This document shows, piece after piece, positions 45,920 through 55,864 of a stretch of 64,000 nucleotides of DNA (the first letter of the stretch is position 1; each line of letters opens with the position of its first letter). A program made the position numbers and the translations under genes. The DNA is from Nephrocerus scutellatus (taxonomy: Eukaryota > Arthropoda > Insecta > Diptera > Pipunculidae). The notes below the pieces were generated by a model. The model worked only from the letters and a program-made list of their open reading frames with translations. It was not told the origin of the DNA and searched no databases. Where the stretch lies: contig OX352763.1 of assembly GCA_947095585.1 (NCBI GenBank), forward strand, positions 38,428,010-38,492,009, read 5' to 3'.

Positions 45920-46380
45920 CAGAATGCTGTTCTATGGATCATCACTGGCTGCCACCGCATGTCACATAGGGCCACATCCACCAAGAAACCCTAATGCTAA
46001 CAGTGAAAGAGCACAACGAGCCAAGCAATTCCTACTGGCATGCCGCAAACCCGATCACCTGAACTGTGACCTACTCACCCTCAACACACCACCCAGGCAT
46101 ATCCGAACGGATACTCGTATGTTCCGCGAAGGGACAAACCAATTTATCGCACATACATCTCTGGATCCAGCAGACTATAAAGCAGCACTAAACGCAATTC
46201 TTCAAGCTTCATTCAGAACCGCACTAGAAGGTCGCCAAAATAGTATCGTTCTGGTCGGTCGCCCTTGTCGAAGCAAGCATTTCTGGGCCTCGACTGTTCC
46301 GACAGCTACACAAACATTACAACCCAACGTTTGGACTAACACGAATAAATAGTTGCTTCAACAACAATAACCATAAATTT
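45920..46380 (+). mobile_element. C retrotransposon C-terminal fragment with CAACAA-type tail
   Basis: Plus-strand frame 45924-46352. AQRAKQFLLACRKPDHLNCD, TPPRHIRTDTRMFREGTNQF and DPADYKAALNAILQASFRTA resemble the region after the RT thumb in CR1/Jockey-group elements ('..KQFLLAC..PPRHIR..'). After an internal deletion, another frame gives KQAFLGLD near 46280, which matches the common C-terminal FLGL ending. The 3' tail is AACAACAATAACC at ~46360. Orientation is opposite to the C copy at 46930-49450, so it is an independent insertion. Confidence 0.55.
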
Positions 46381-46384
46381 ATAT

Positions 46385-46632
46385 TCTTGAATTCTCTATA
46401 TTACCTTCGAGTGCCCGTGTGCTTGTGGTTGGCTGGCTGACAGACCAAATGTTGTGATCAAATTTTAACTCACTTCCTAAAGCCCTTTTTGTAAAAATTT
46501 TGGAGTGATCGAGACCCGGTGACGGAGGCCCCATTTACCCAATTTTCTTCAAATTTTATACACACATTTTTAATCGTATGGACATTTGTAAACATTTGGA
46601 AGTGGCCCCAGGGCCGAGGGGCTCCCATATAA
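46385..46632. repeat. E repeat, copy 5
   Basis: Starts with the end module AATTCTCTATATTACCTTCG, AGTGCCCGTGTGCTTGTG, GGCTGGCTGAC, AACTCACTTCCTAAAGCCC, then two units (TTTTGGAGTGATCGAGACCC at 46495; ATTTGGAAGTGGCCCCAGGG near 46590, CTCCCATATAATT at 46625). It passes directly into B copy 5. Confidence 0.78.
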
Positions 46633-46928
46633 TTCAACCGCAATACTTGTGGCGCTCTTAATGCTTATCAGTTTACCCTCAAGCCCAAATTCGTACGTAC
46701 AGTTAAGTTCAGGTCCTCAGCCGTACAACACGTATGTGGAATGCTCTGACAAGCTCTGTCTTCCCACATCACTATGATCCTCAGACATTCAAAACACAAG
46801 CTCATAGATATCTCCTCTTTTCTCCTTCTTTTCCTTAACGCCCATGCTGTGCCATATAGCATATATAGCATATAGCCGAGCATTATTTCGAACCCCTTTA
46901 AGTATGCGCCAATTATAAAAAAAGGTTT
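46633..46928 (+). mobile_element. B retrotransposon copy 5, 3' end only
   Basis: Plus strand C-terminal ~80 codons (FNRNTCGALNAYQFTLKPKF, then VRTVKFR, frameshifts), ending with gccaattataaaaaaagg at ~46911-46928, like B copy 1. Strongly 5'-truncated copy whose 3' tail lies exactly where the C element (minus strand) stops. Confidence 0.75.
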
Positions 46929-48768
46929 GAAGCATCTGCCATTGTGTGTGGCAGAGGCAATGGGTCCAGATGGGTGCCGCATAGTTAAGGACCGATCTGC
47001 CAATCGCTTTATATATGTCGCGAACGTGTTTTCTGTCCATAGCCCATGTACTGCCCGCTAAGGATTTTAGGAATTTATTTCTGGACATAACTGGTTTATT
47101 GATGTTTTTTGAAGGAGCGATGGGATTCCCAAGATATTTGGATGTTTGATTGTAGGGATTGTCCTGCCGTATATCAAAATGTCGAACTGTAGGTTAACTT
47201 CTTTGGTCCAAGGTGGTGAAAAGTGTAGAGCATGATTTTTCTGGAGACAGGATTTCGACTTGCGAAGAAGTCTTCTTGTATATCGAGGTAGGCGTTGATG
47301 TTTCTGCATATGGTGTGTTTATCCTTGCCCGAGGCAAGAATAGTGCAGAGTCCGGCGTACGATATCAATTTGACTTAGGGTGGTTGTGCGGGGAATTTCG
47401 TCATGTAGTGGCTGAAGAGGGTCGGTGAGAGGTCCCCTCCTTGGGGTACACCTTGCTAACTTTTCTGTATAGCGATTTGTTGTTTCGGAATTCGGCATAA
47501 GATTTCCAATAAGCCATTAAGGTAGTTGGCAAGCCATCCTTTCGTGGTGTTGGAGAGCTGTGACTCTAGGATGTTTTGTAGTAAGAAGCCTAGGTAAACG
47601 GTGTCGAATTCCTTAAATAGGTCCATTTCAATAAGGACAGTGCACTCACAGGGACGATGCTGATTAAGGCCTTGCGAGATGAGTGTTGTGATCTCCGAAA
47701 TTGCTGCGTTTGTGCTGCGCTGCTTGCGGAAGCCGTAATGGTGTTCAGCTAATTGGAGTTTGGAATGAAGCTGGGGAAGTAGTATAGATTCGAGTATTTT
47801 CGCTTTTGGAGACAGGAGAGAAATTGGACAACACGAGGATCCTTCATCTGCCTGTTTACCGGGCTTGAGTAGGGGAATAATTCTACCCACTTTCCAAGGG
47901 TCAGGGATGTCCAGTGTTTGATATGAAAGATTGTGTGAGATAAGTGATACTTGTTGAGCCTAGATGTGTGAGCATAATCGTTCTGATACCATCCGGTCCA
48001 ATGGCTTTGGGTGGTTTTGCACTACGTATGGCTAATTCGACTTCAGAGGGAAGTAGAATACGTGTCGGGGCAAAGACTGTGCATTTTCCTGGGAGTAGCA
48101 CGCTTGCTCTTGTTATAGTGCGTTGGGTGTTCTACAAACTGGCGACAGAACATTGAGGAACACTTCCTGGGGCAGTCTTCTTGTGTCTCTGCGTCTGATG
48201 ATGTTGGGGTGCTCCTTGATAGTGGACCAACGCTTATTTGAGCCTCCGTCACAAGATTGAAGGTATTTCAACCAGTTAGCTCGCCTGTATTGGTTGACTA
48301 GGCGATCAATCTCGTTATTTAGTAGGTCAATTCTAGTATTCGCGGCGTTGATGCTGCGAATAAAGTCACGTTCGTTAGCGAGCTGGACTGCTTCGGCTGG
48401 GAAGTTAGGCCTTAGTATAGGGATTCTGCCGGCTGGAATGAAACGGGCAGCTACTCTGATGACGACCCGGCAAAAGATCCTTTCACCTGAGATTGCGTTG
48501 GTGGGGGTGGTAACTGTCCCAATTATCTGTCGACAAACCGGGTGAAACTTGGCCAGTCCGCCTTGGCGTAATTGACAAATGTGCGTTTATCCGCAGAATT
48601 TTCATTGATGGTACCAAAGTTTGACTCGTCGATTTTCTTAGCAATATGCGTGCCTCGACGATCGTTCTCTAGATTAGACTGCCAACAACCGTTGTGGGCG
48701 TTAAAATCCCCAGAAATCAGGCGGTTACCATCTGTTAGTAGATTTTTTTTTATAATGTACACACGCTA
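46929..48768 (-). mobile_element. C retrotransposon main part (EN end, RT, thumb)
   Basis: Minus strand CR1/Jockey-group element. 48762-48523: LISGDFNAHNGCWQSNLEND, RTHIAKKIDE (EN GDFNAH block), FVNYAKADWPSFTRFVDR. 48252-47901: linker and LPSEVELAIRSAKPPKAIGP, DGIRTIMLTHLG (RT motif 1). 47890-47456: MGRIIPLLKPGKQADEGSSC, CPISLLSPKAKILESILLPQ, HYGFRKQRSTNAAISEITTL, CTVLIEMDLFKEFDTVYLGF (first Asp). 47460-47400: broken GVPQGG-type block. 47368-47330: ISYAGLCTILASGK, where the catalytic YADD has become YAGL. 47309-46930: PTIKHPNILGI, FLKSLAGSTWAMDRKHVRDI and SVLNYAAPIWT. Truncated at B copy 5. Confidence 0.85.
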
Positions 48769-48769
48769 A

Positions 48770-49080
48770 AAGGATTTGCGCCCTTATAATGATAAGCGCA
48801 GCGTTGGCGTTACGAAATTAGGGAGAGAAAAAGTTAAGATGTCTTCTATATAGTGCGGCTAAAGAAGAAATCTCTGTATTGGTTAGTACGCCCGCAGATA
48901 GGTCTAATAGGTAGACCGGATGGGTTCAAGAATGGGCATCTGGATATTTCTTTTGAACACCGCTTGTGGAAAAAGCTATAAAACAGTGACAAGCAGGAAA
49001 CATCCCTACGATGTTCAAGCGATTCGATTGTTTTCGCGATATTTTTGTCATTAATAAGTTTTATCGCGCGGTTCTGCATT
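48770..49080 (-). mobile_element. B retrotransposon C-terminal fragment (copy 6) inside the C element
   Basis: Minus strand. NRAIKLINDKNIAKTIESLE, HRRDVSCLSLFYSFFHKRCS, LNPSGLPIRPICGRTNQYRD, FFFSRTI, then the 3' end near 48770-48790. It separates the C endonuclease N-terminus (49145-49450) from its C-terminal half (48523-48762), both on the minus strand, so it is a nested insertion into C. Belongs to the same diverged B subfamily as 13065-13340. Confidence 0.78.
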
Positions 49081-49144
49081 CTTAAGTTAGTTAGGAAGTT
49101 AGCCGGATATGCAGGCAGGCAGTTGGAGGAATATAGATATTTGT

Positions 49145-49450
49145 TATATCGATTAGAGTGTCGTCGGACTTTACTGCAATAGTTTGGGTTTCGAGATGTG
49201 GATCGGGTGTGGATCGTGGTGTGTATTGCGTGCCGGTGACGGCATGAGTCTGTAGTTGACCGAGTTGTGCACGAAGAACGCAAGACCTCCACCGCCTCCA
49301 CTGTTTCTGTCCGTATGTATGATCGTATGATGTTGTAACTGGTGCTTCTTGATAACAAGCAGGAGCAGGTGAGCTTTGTTTCTTTTAAGATCCAATGGTG
49401 CTCCAGGACACGAGTTCAGCCAACCAATCACGCCACCACCTGACACTGCT
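49145..49450 (-). mobile_element. C retrotransposon endonuclease N-terminal part
   Basis: Minus strand. GGGVIGWLNSCPGAPLD, LKETKLTCS (QETKLT-type catalytic-Glu block in one frame), then HTDRNSGGGGGLAFFVHNSV, NYRLMPSPARNTHHDPHPIH in the next. Continues into the piece at 48523-48762 across the B insertion. Confidence 0.75.
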
Positions 49451-49569
49451 CAAGGTGCCAAAGCTGCATACACGGCAATGCCTCTTCCGTCAAATGCAAT
49501 GGCTATGTGAACTGGTGTCAGAGCCTGCACACTACTGCGCACTCCACCCACAGCCTCCCCACAACCAGT

Positions 49570-50845
49570 CATAAATTAATGGTTAAACACTCTACTTCTG
49601 AGTAAAGGTAATATAGCTTTCGAGTTGTAGGTAAGACTTACAAGCTGTCTTTGATTCTTTAGATATCACGTGCTATATTTTCATTTTCGATATAACCAAC
49701 AGTTTTTGGGTTGCACCAAGAAAAGTCTTCGCATGGGATTTTTTGATTGCCTTTAATTTTATAGACCTATACACGTATAGACCTAATATCCGAATACGTT
49801 AGCACTGCTCCTTTTAAAATAGAACTGTGGGCGTGTTTGCCACATGTTGCATGTAATTTTGAAATAATCAACAGAAGAAAAGCAACAAAAACTTTGCACA
49901 AAAGCGAAGCTGACTGACCTGTCTTAGAACTCCGTAAAAATATCTTATGTTTAAGTGAATTTGCGCCCACGTATTCCTAGAATTCGTACAATTCAACACG
50001 TTACTCATCAACGCGTTGTTTCTCATTGGCTTAGTATCCAAACGTTAACATACGAACTCTAAATACAGAAATGTTAACAATAACGCCATACTCTTGATTT
50101 CTAAATCAAATCGGGGGAAAATGTAAAAAAACATCGACAATAAAGAGCTAAAAATAATCGGGTAGTAAACACAGTGCATGTTATTGGCCGCCTACTTAGC
50201 GGTCACGATCAATGTTATCGGTGCGTTCACACTAGACACGCGCACAATAGTCATAGAAAAGCCTGCTAATGCTTGCTTACTTGTTACCCGACCCCGACCC
50301 CGTCAGCGTACAAAGAAAACGTTGTGCTACGATTTAGTTTGACTTTGAGTGCTTGGAGTATTAATCAGAAGCACAAATATTTGTGTAGGCATGAGAACGA
50401 ACGGAAGAAGTACACGAGAATACAATTCTCCTTGTACCTAAGGTACACTCTTGAGAAATAACTCAAGTTAAGAAAATATAATTTCGAAGAGTCTCACTCA
50501 ACTTGAAATTATTCGACTTAAAAGCAGAGAAAGGCATTAAAAAATAAGAGTAACCATGAAAAACGTTCGCTCTCTTATATTTAGCTGAAACTTTGGAACG
50601 ATCACTATATGTTATCATTGCCAGATTTAAAATAAATGAGCTTTTGGTTTCGTGCATTTTTCTGTTTAATACAAATTAAATGTTTAATTGCACCTTTTTC
50701 TACTTTTGCATTAGCCAATTAGTTTCTTAAATCCATGGCAAAATTCACTGCTCATGAGAAATCTTAAAACAGTTTATGGATATTGTGGGGAAATAAGTGA
50801 AGTAAATTTAAAAACGGCTTGCTTGCATGCAGAACACTTAAATGA
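49570..50845. other. AT-rich DNA, nothing recognised
   Basis: No coding or repeat homology noticed. 49450-49570 next to it has a Cys-rich plus-strand frame that I could not assign. Confidence 0.4.
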
Positions 50846-50849
50846 GGAT

Positions 50850-50945
50850 TTTCTATTAAATTCTCTATATTATCTACGCGTGCCCATGTGTTTGTAGCTG
50901 GCTGGTTGGCTGGCGGACCAAATTTTGTGATCAATTATTAACCCA
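50850..50945. repeat. E repeat, copy 6 left part
   Basis: End module TAAATTCTCTATATTATCTA, CGCGTGCCCATGTG, GCTGGCTGGTTGGCTGGC, CAAATTTTGTGATCAATTAT, AACCCACTTCCTAAA. It stops exactly where the first unit should start. Confidence 0.78.
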
Positions 50946-51515
50946 CTTCCTAAAGGGGGACCCTTGGACCTCGGGGTCGGCGGGTAAGGTCTGTGGTAAG
51001 GGACAGACGGGAATCTTATATTCATTCCGAAAGAGCTGAGTCCCTTGATGCCTGACCTCACCAAGGTTGCGTTTGGTACCGCGGGAATTGTCCGTGCTCA
51101 CAGACAACAAGGCCGGCCGTAAGGCTTGACCAGTCTGAGGACAATTGTAGTTGAGGACCCAGCTCGTTCTGGGGATGCAACGCGGGGGCTGTGGTTTACT
51201 ACCCAAATGCGGGTAGAGCACTAGCATCAGCCCCCAAACTGATGTTACCAAAAATTCTGTGCATCAGTATTCTTCTTGATGTTACCGGTGCGATGATGCG
51301 CTCTCTGTGGAGTTGCATAGATCAAGCGGTTGTCGAAAAACCAAAGATCGGCAAGGATCTAAGATGGGTCCTGCTCTAACCATTGAGTTAAAACTGGCAC
51401 ATCAGTCTATGGTGGACGTTGATTGTCGTATAACTAATCCAAGTCCGAAGACGACCGTGGGGTAAACCATTCAATGGAGGTATCCACGTAATTCCAATGA
51501 GACTTCTTGTCTCTT
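50946..51515. other. GC-rich insert of unknown type inside E copy 6
   Basis: About 570 bp, clearly more G/C-rich than its surroundings (ggggaccc, ccgcggg, ggccggccg). A minus frame 50931-51251 (106 codons) shows no known domain. It could be a 5' untranslated or gag piece of a D-type retrotransposon, or a short non-autonomous element. I see no tRNA-like promoter boxes I would trust. Confidence 0.4.
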
Positions 51516-51765
51516 TATTCCTGTTATCGGGGCCCTGGGCCAGGAGGCACTCATACAAATTTTATAAAAAAAGGTAGCCGATTTTCTTCAATTTTTTTTT
51601 ATAAAAATTTGGAAGTGATCGGGCCCCAGGGCCAAGGGGCTCCCATATAATTTTTTCAAAACTAACCAAATTTTATTCAAACGTTGACACATGTGTATCA
51701 CCGAATAGAGAATTTACAAAAAAAATTATGGGTTGTTTTTTGTAATGACATTTGTGCATCAGGTG
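51516..51765. repeat. E repeat, copy 6 right part
   Basis: GGGGCCCTGGGCCAGGAGGC, then TTTGGAAGTGATCGGGCCCC at ~51608, CTCCCATATAATTTTTTCAA, GTTGACACATGTGTATCACC and ATAGAGAATTTAC (51703-51716), the far-end module of E. Confidence 0.78.
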
Positions 51766-51887
51766 CATGGTGTTTGCCAAATTTTTTACAATTTTCAAAG
51801 GCAGGACTAAGGCCAAGGTAGTGTTCGACATTTATTTATTCCAATACCCGACCTTAAGGGTGTTACTAACTTATCGATATCAAAACA

Positions 51888-54317
51888 AAACTATCTCTGA
51901 CTGGTTAAAGTGCGATCAAACCTCCACGTGGTGGCCGCCGGTAATTTTCCTCCAATACAGAAAAAGCGGAATGATAAGGCTTGTCCCTTCAAAGTAAGGT
52001 TGGCGAGAGGCCAATAACCTCGCCCGTAAAAATTTATTATTACGGATCCCAAAATCAGACTCGGATACACTGATGAACGACGACAAACCACGACAACGAA
52101 AACGGCTAAGCGATTTAAGATTTTTCTCATGGAATGTACGCTCACTGCATAGAGCTAGACCTGCACAACAGCTGGCCGATACCCTGTCTAAATATTAGGC
52201 TGACATAAGAGCAATCCAGGAGGTGCGGTGGACGGGGAATGGTGTCTTACAAAAATCAGAATATTAAATATACTTATTACAGCTGTCATGCAAGACATCA
52301 TGTGTTCGGGGTGGGGTTTCTAGTTAGCAAAAGAAAGAAACCCACCGTTATCAGCTTTAAAGCAATAAATGAACGGCTATGCACCCATCACGTGAGGGGC
52401 AGATTTAAAACCATAAGCCTCGAAAACGTTGAAGCACCTACAAAGGATTCCCCAGATGATGAAAAAGAAGAATTCTTTGAATCAGTCGAACGGGAACTCC
52501 ATGCCTGCCCTCAGTATGATGTAAAAATCATTCTGGGGGATATGAATGCTAAAATAGGTAGGGAGCCAGTATTCAGGCAGTACATTGACATTCATAGCTT
52601 ACACGAGAACACAATAATGACAATGGACAATGAGTCATAGAGATGACAGGAAGCAATAATCTGGTCGTTGCGAGTAAAAATATCCACAAAGCCACCTGGG
52701 TATCTCCTGATGGAGCCACAACCCGAAACAGTGACGGTACGAACGTACCGAGGTGCCAACGTCGACTCGGACCACTATCATATTGGTATGGTGCTCTGAG
52801 CACGGATTGCATCATCACGTACGACGACATCCGCGAATCAGATTCGAGTCAAAAGGGCTGCCCTTCGCAACGAAGAGACCAGAAACAACTATGATCAAGC
52901 GATAGGACTCGCCCTAAATACAGGGAGAGTAAGTCCTGGACTGAGATGTCAGGCGTAGAAGAGAAATAGATACAGGATGCCCCGCAATATTGCAAGCAAT
53001 TCATGAACTAATAGTGAAAGTATGGGAGGAAGAAGCGATGCCAGAAGAATGCCGAAGAGGCATCCTGTGCCCCATACATAAGAAATGAGATATCACAACC
53101 TGTAGCAATTAGCGAGGTGTAACGTAGTTGAGTACCGCGTATAAGATTTTCTCCTCTATCCTTCAAGACATGGTAGCCCCATACGCTAAAGGGATCATTG
53201 GTACATACCAGTGTGGCTTCATCCCAGGCAAATCAACAATTGATCAAATTTACACCCTTAGGCAAGTGATGTCTAGAGTTTCAAAACAAACACACTACAC
53301 CATCTTTTTATAGACTTTTAACAGCCGCCTATGATAGCAAAGCCAGAGTTCAACTTTATAAAGCCATGAGAGAATTCGGCATCCCAAATAAACTGACACG
53401 ACTATGTAGGTTGACCATGACCAATGTTATAAGCCAAGTAAAAATATCTGGATCACTATCAAACCCATTCAACATCTATAACGGGCTCCGACAATGGGAT
53501 GGACTCGCCTGCGTCCTCTTCAACTTGGCGTTGGAGAAAGTGATCCGAGACGTAACAGCGAGAGGAATAATCCTCTATAAGTCCATTGAGATACTGGCTT
53601 ACGCAGACGATATTAACATCGTGGGTAGAAACCGAAGAGCTGTACAGGAAGCATTCATCCAGATCGAGCAGGCGGCACGAAATCTGGGGCTCCTCATTTA
53701 TGTGGAAAAAAAGAAAGTACATGGTGTTCACGTCTGCGAGCAGAAGATCTCTCAATTAAAATAGTGGAGCGCGAATTTGAAGAAGTGCTGTCTTTGAATA
53801 TCTCGGATCAACTGTAGCAGCCGATAACAGCATGGAACCAGAAATACGCGGATGGTTGCTTAAAGCCAACAAAGCATACTATAGTCTGTCAAGACTCTTC
53901 AAATCCAGGAACTTAACCATAACATCGAAGCTTCTGGTATATAAGACCATGGTCATACCAGTACGTACATATGGATCCGAGACTTGGGCGCTTAGCAAAA
54001 ATCATTCTTACCTGAAAAGTCTTACAGAGAATTGTTGGCCCCGTATGTGAGGAAGGTCGATTCTGGAGACTCTATAATGATGAGATCTACGAGCGTTACC
54101 GCGATGTCGACATCGTGAAGAGAATTAAGCCCGGTAGGCTCCGGTGGGCAGGACACCTAGCTCGCATGAGCGATGATGCTGCTGCTCGGAAAGTCCTTTA
54201 CGGTAGGATTTATGAAACACGACAGCGAAGCCAGCCAAGGCTACGCTGGAAGGATGGCGTAGACCAGAACGGTGGAGAGATTTTTTGCGGGAGGCCATGA
54301 CCGGACACCGGTTGTAG
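51888..54317 (+). mobile_element. A1 non-LTR retrotransposon, most complete A1 copy
   Basis: Plus strand, ~2.4 kb. 5' leader 51888-52040, start MNDDKPRQRKRLSDLRFFSW near 52073, then NVRSLHRARPAQQLADTLSK and AIQEVRWTGNG (EN catalytic Glu), broken by a stop at ~52196. 52239-52640: GVGFLVSKRKKPTVISFKAI, YDVKIILGDMNAKIGREPVF. 52643-52894: SNNLVVASKNIHKATWVSPD. 52990-53310: ELIVKVWEEEAMPEECRRG in broken frame, STAYKIFSSILQDMVAPYAK. 53366-53764: PNKLTRLCRLTMTNVISQVK, NLALEKVIRDVTARGIILYK, and YADD intact at 53600-53611. 53832-54300: thumb and C-terminus (YSLSRLFKSRNLTITSKLLV, IKPGRLRWAGHLARMSDDAA). It ends ..EAMTGHRL-stop at 54317. Multiple frameshifts. Confidence 0.88.
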
Positions 54318-55825
54318 AGCCAAATATGATAATGAACTTAGAAAGGTGCAGCAGAGAAAGACTGTCCATCAATACTTGCAAAGCCGTTGTAGTGTCTTTC
54401 ACGAAAAAAAGGCTGGTCGATTTGGGACCTATCATCATCACAGGCACCATGTTAGATTATTTCAGTGAGGTTAAATATCTCGGTGTCATCCTTGATAAAC
54501 GGCTTATTTGGAATTCTCATATCAAGTCCGCAATCGAATGCGCCACTAGGGCCTTGTGGGCCAGTATGCGCCTTTACGGCAGAACTTGGGGTCTAAGTCC
54601 TAAAATCTTACATTGGATGTATACAATGATTTGAAACCTATTATCACGTACGCGGCATCGTTTGGTGGCCGAAAGTTCTTGCACGGACAACAGCAACTAA
54701 GCTTCAGGAGCTACAAAGAATTGCCTGTCTATGGGTACATGCGCACCTGCCCTACGACTTCATTACGATCTGTTGTAGGGCTTTCACTCTTAAAAATTCT
54801 TCATCACGAAGACAGCTGCTAGATGCGCAACTATAATACGGATATAAGCTAGGTGACTATGTGGGTCACCTGAAAATTCTTAACTCAATTCCTCAAAGAG
54901 ACATGTTCTGCACTATCCCCGACATTACGGTAGGGAAGGACTGTGTGCAATGGTAGGGCCGGATAAACTGGTGTTCCGATACTGGAAGCTAGAGGTCTGG
55001 TTCTGGTTCACAGATGGATCGAAGATGGAAACTGGAGTTGAAGCTGGTGCCTTTGGACCCAACACCAAAGTCTCGATACCAATGGGAAAAAGTCCATCGG
55101 TTTTCCAGGCAGAAGTCCATGCCATTGAGATCTGCGCCAGAATTAACCTTATTATATATCTTGTTTAAGATATCCATGCAGCCTCTAAGTGCTGCTGTCA
55201 TCCAATTTGATGGACCCGATATCAGCCAAAAACTGTTACGAAGCACTGCAATCAATGGCCAGACACAAAAAAGTCACACTCGATTTGGTGCCTGGTGCAG
55301 GCAACGAATCTGCAGATTAAATAAATAGGACTGACTCGGAATCTGCGTTCAGAGGACCTCAACCCTACTAGAGTGTCAACTGGGCTGCCGCCACAGCACT
55401 GATAAATTGTTGGGAACACAAACTTCTTCTGGCCCACTGGGAAAGTGCCCCGTGTCTTAGGTAATCCAAACAATTAATCAGGCCCTTTTCCTACTAGAAA
55501 ATCCTTAATGTTAATAGGGATAGCATTAGGAAGCTGGTGAGATTTTTAACAGGTCATCGCGATGTCACCTTAACAAAATTGGTGCGGAGAATAAAGAGTC
55601 ATCCGAGCACATTCTCTGTGAATACCTAGCATTACTTTGGTTAATGAGACGCATCTTTCACAAGGAAATATGCTCGACGGCGGAGCTGATAAATTCAGCC
55701 ACTAATGATGTTCTATCGTTCATTAGGGAGGTTGTACATCTCTTAGAAAAAACAAACCCTATGACGCAATAGATCTTTCAGATCGCAGTGTCTGTCATAT
55801 GGCCTAGGGAAGTTATCAAAAAAAA
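54318..55825 (+). mobile_element. D-type retrotransposon 3' part (RT thumb, RNase H, tail)
   Basis: Plus strand, directly after A1. 54320-54634: RLSINTCKAVVVSFTKKRLV, YFSEVKYLGVILDKRLIWNS, LYGRTWGLSPKILHWMYTMI (RT thumb). 54640-54830: ..LQELQRIACLW-type text in broken frames. 54950-55168: RNase H start, with VWFWFTDGSKMETGVEAGAF (TDGSK catalytic Asp), SPSVFQAEVHAIEICARINL (catalytic Glu). 55200-55500: degraded RNase H. 55540-55770: LVRFLTGHRDVTLTKLVRR and tail-domain remnants. 3' end near 55810 (gttatcaaaaaaaaaa). A different D subfamily from 34988-36260. Start of the element missing. Confidence 0.82.
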
Positions 55826-55862
55826 AACACTTCGATCGCCGGACCCTGTATACAATAACAAA
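55826..55862 (+). mobile_element. ITm terminal fragment, copy 3
   Basis: AACACTTCGATCGCCGGACC matches the terminal motif of ITm copies 1 (AATACTTCGATCGCCGGCCC) and 2. Only the end remains, abutting an A-run. Confidence 0.5.
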
Positions 55863-55864
55863 TG

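Noticed and set aside
48846..49358. 170-codon minus-strand frame as a single gene
   Set aside because: It is a chance fusion of an out-of-frame C endonuclease region with a B C-terminal fragment.
49450..49570. Plus-strand Cys-rich frame (CSRCQSCIHGNASSVKCNGY) as a PHD-type finger of a retrotransposon
   Set aside because: Orientation is opposite to the adjacent C element and the Cys spacing is incomplete; could be chance.
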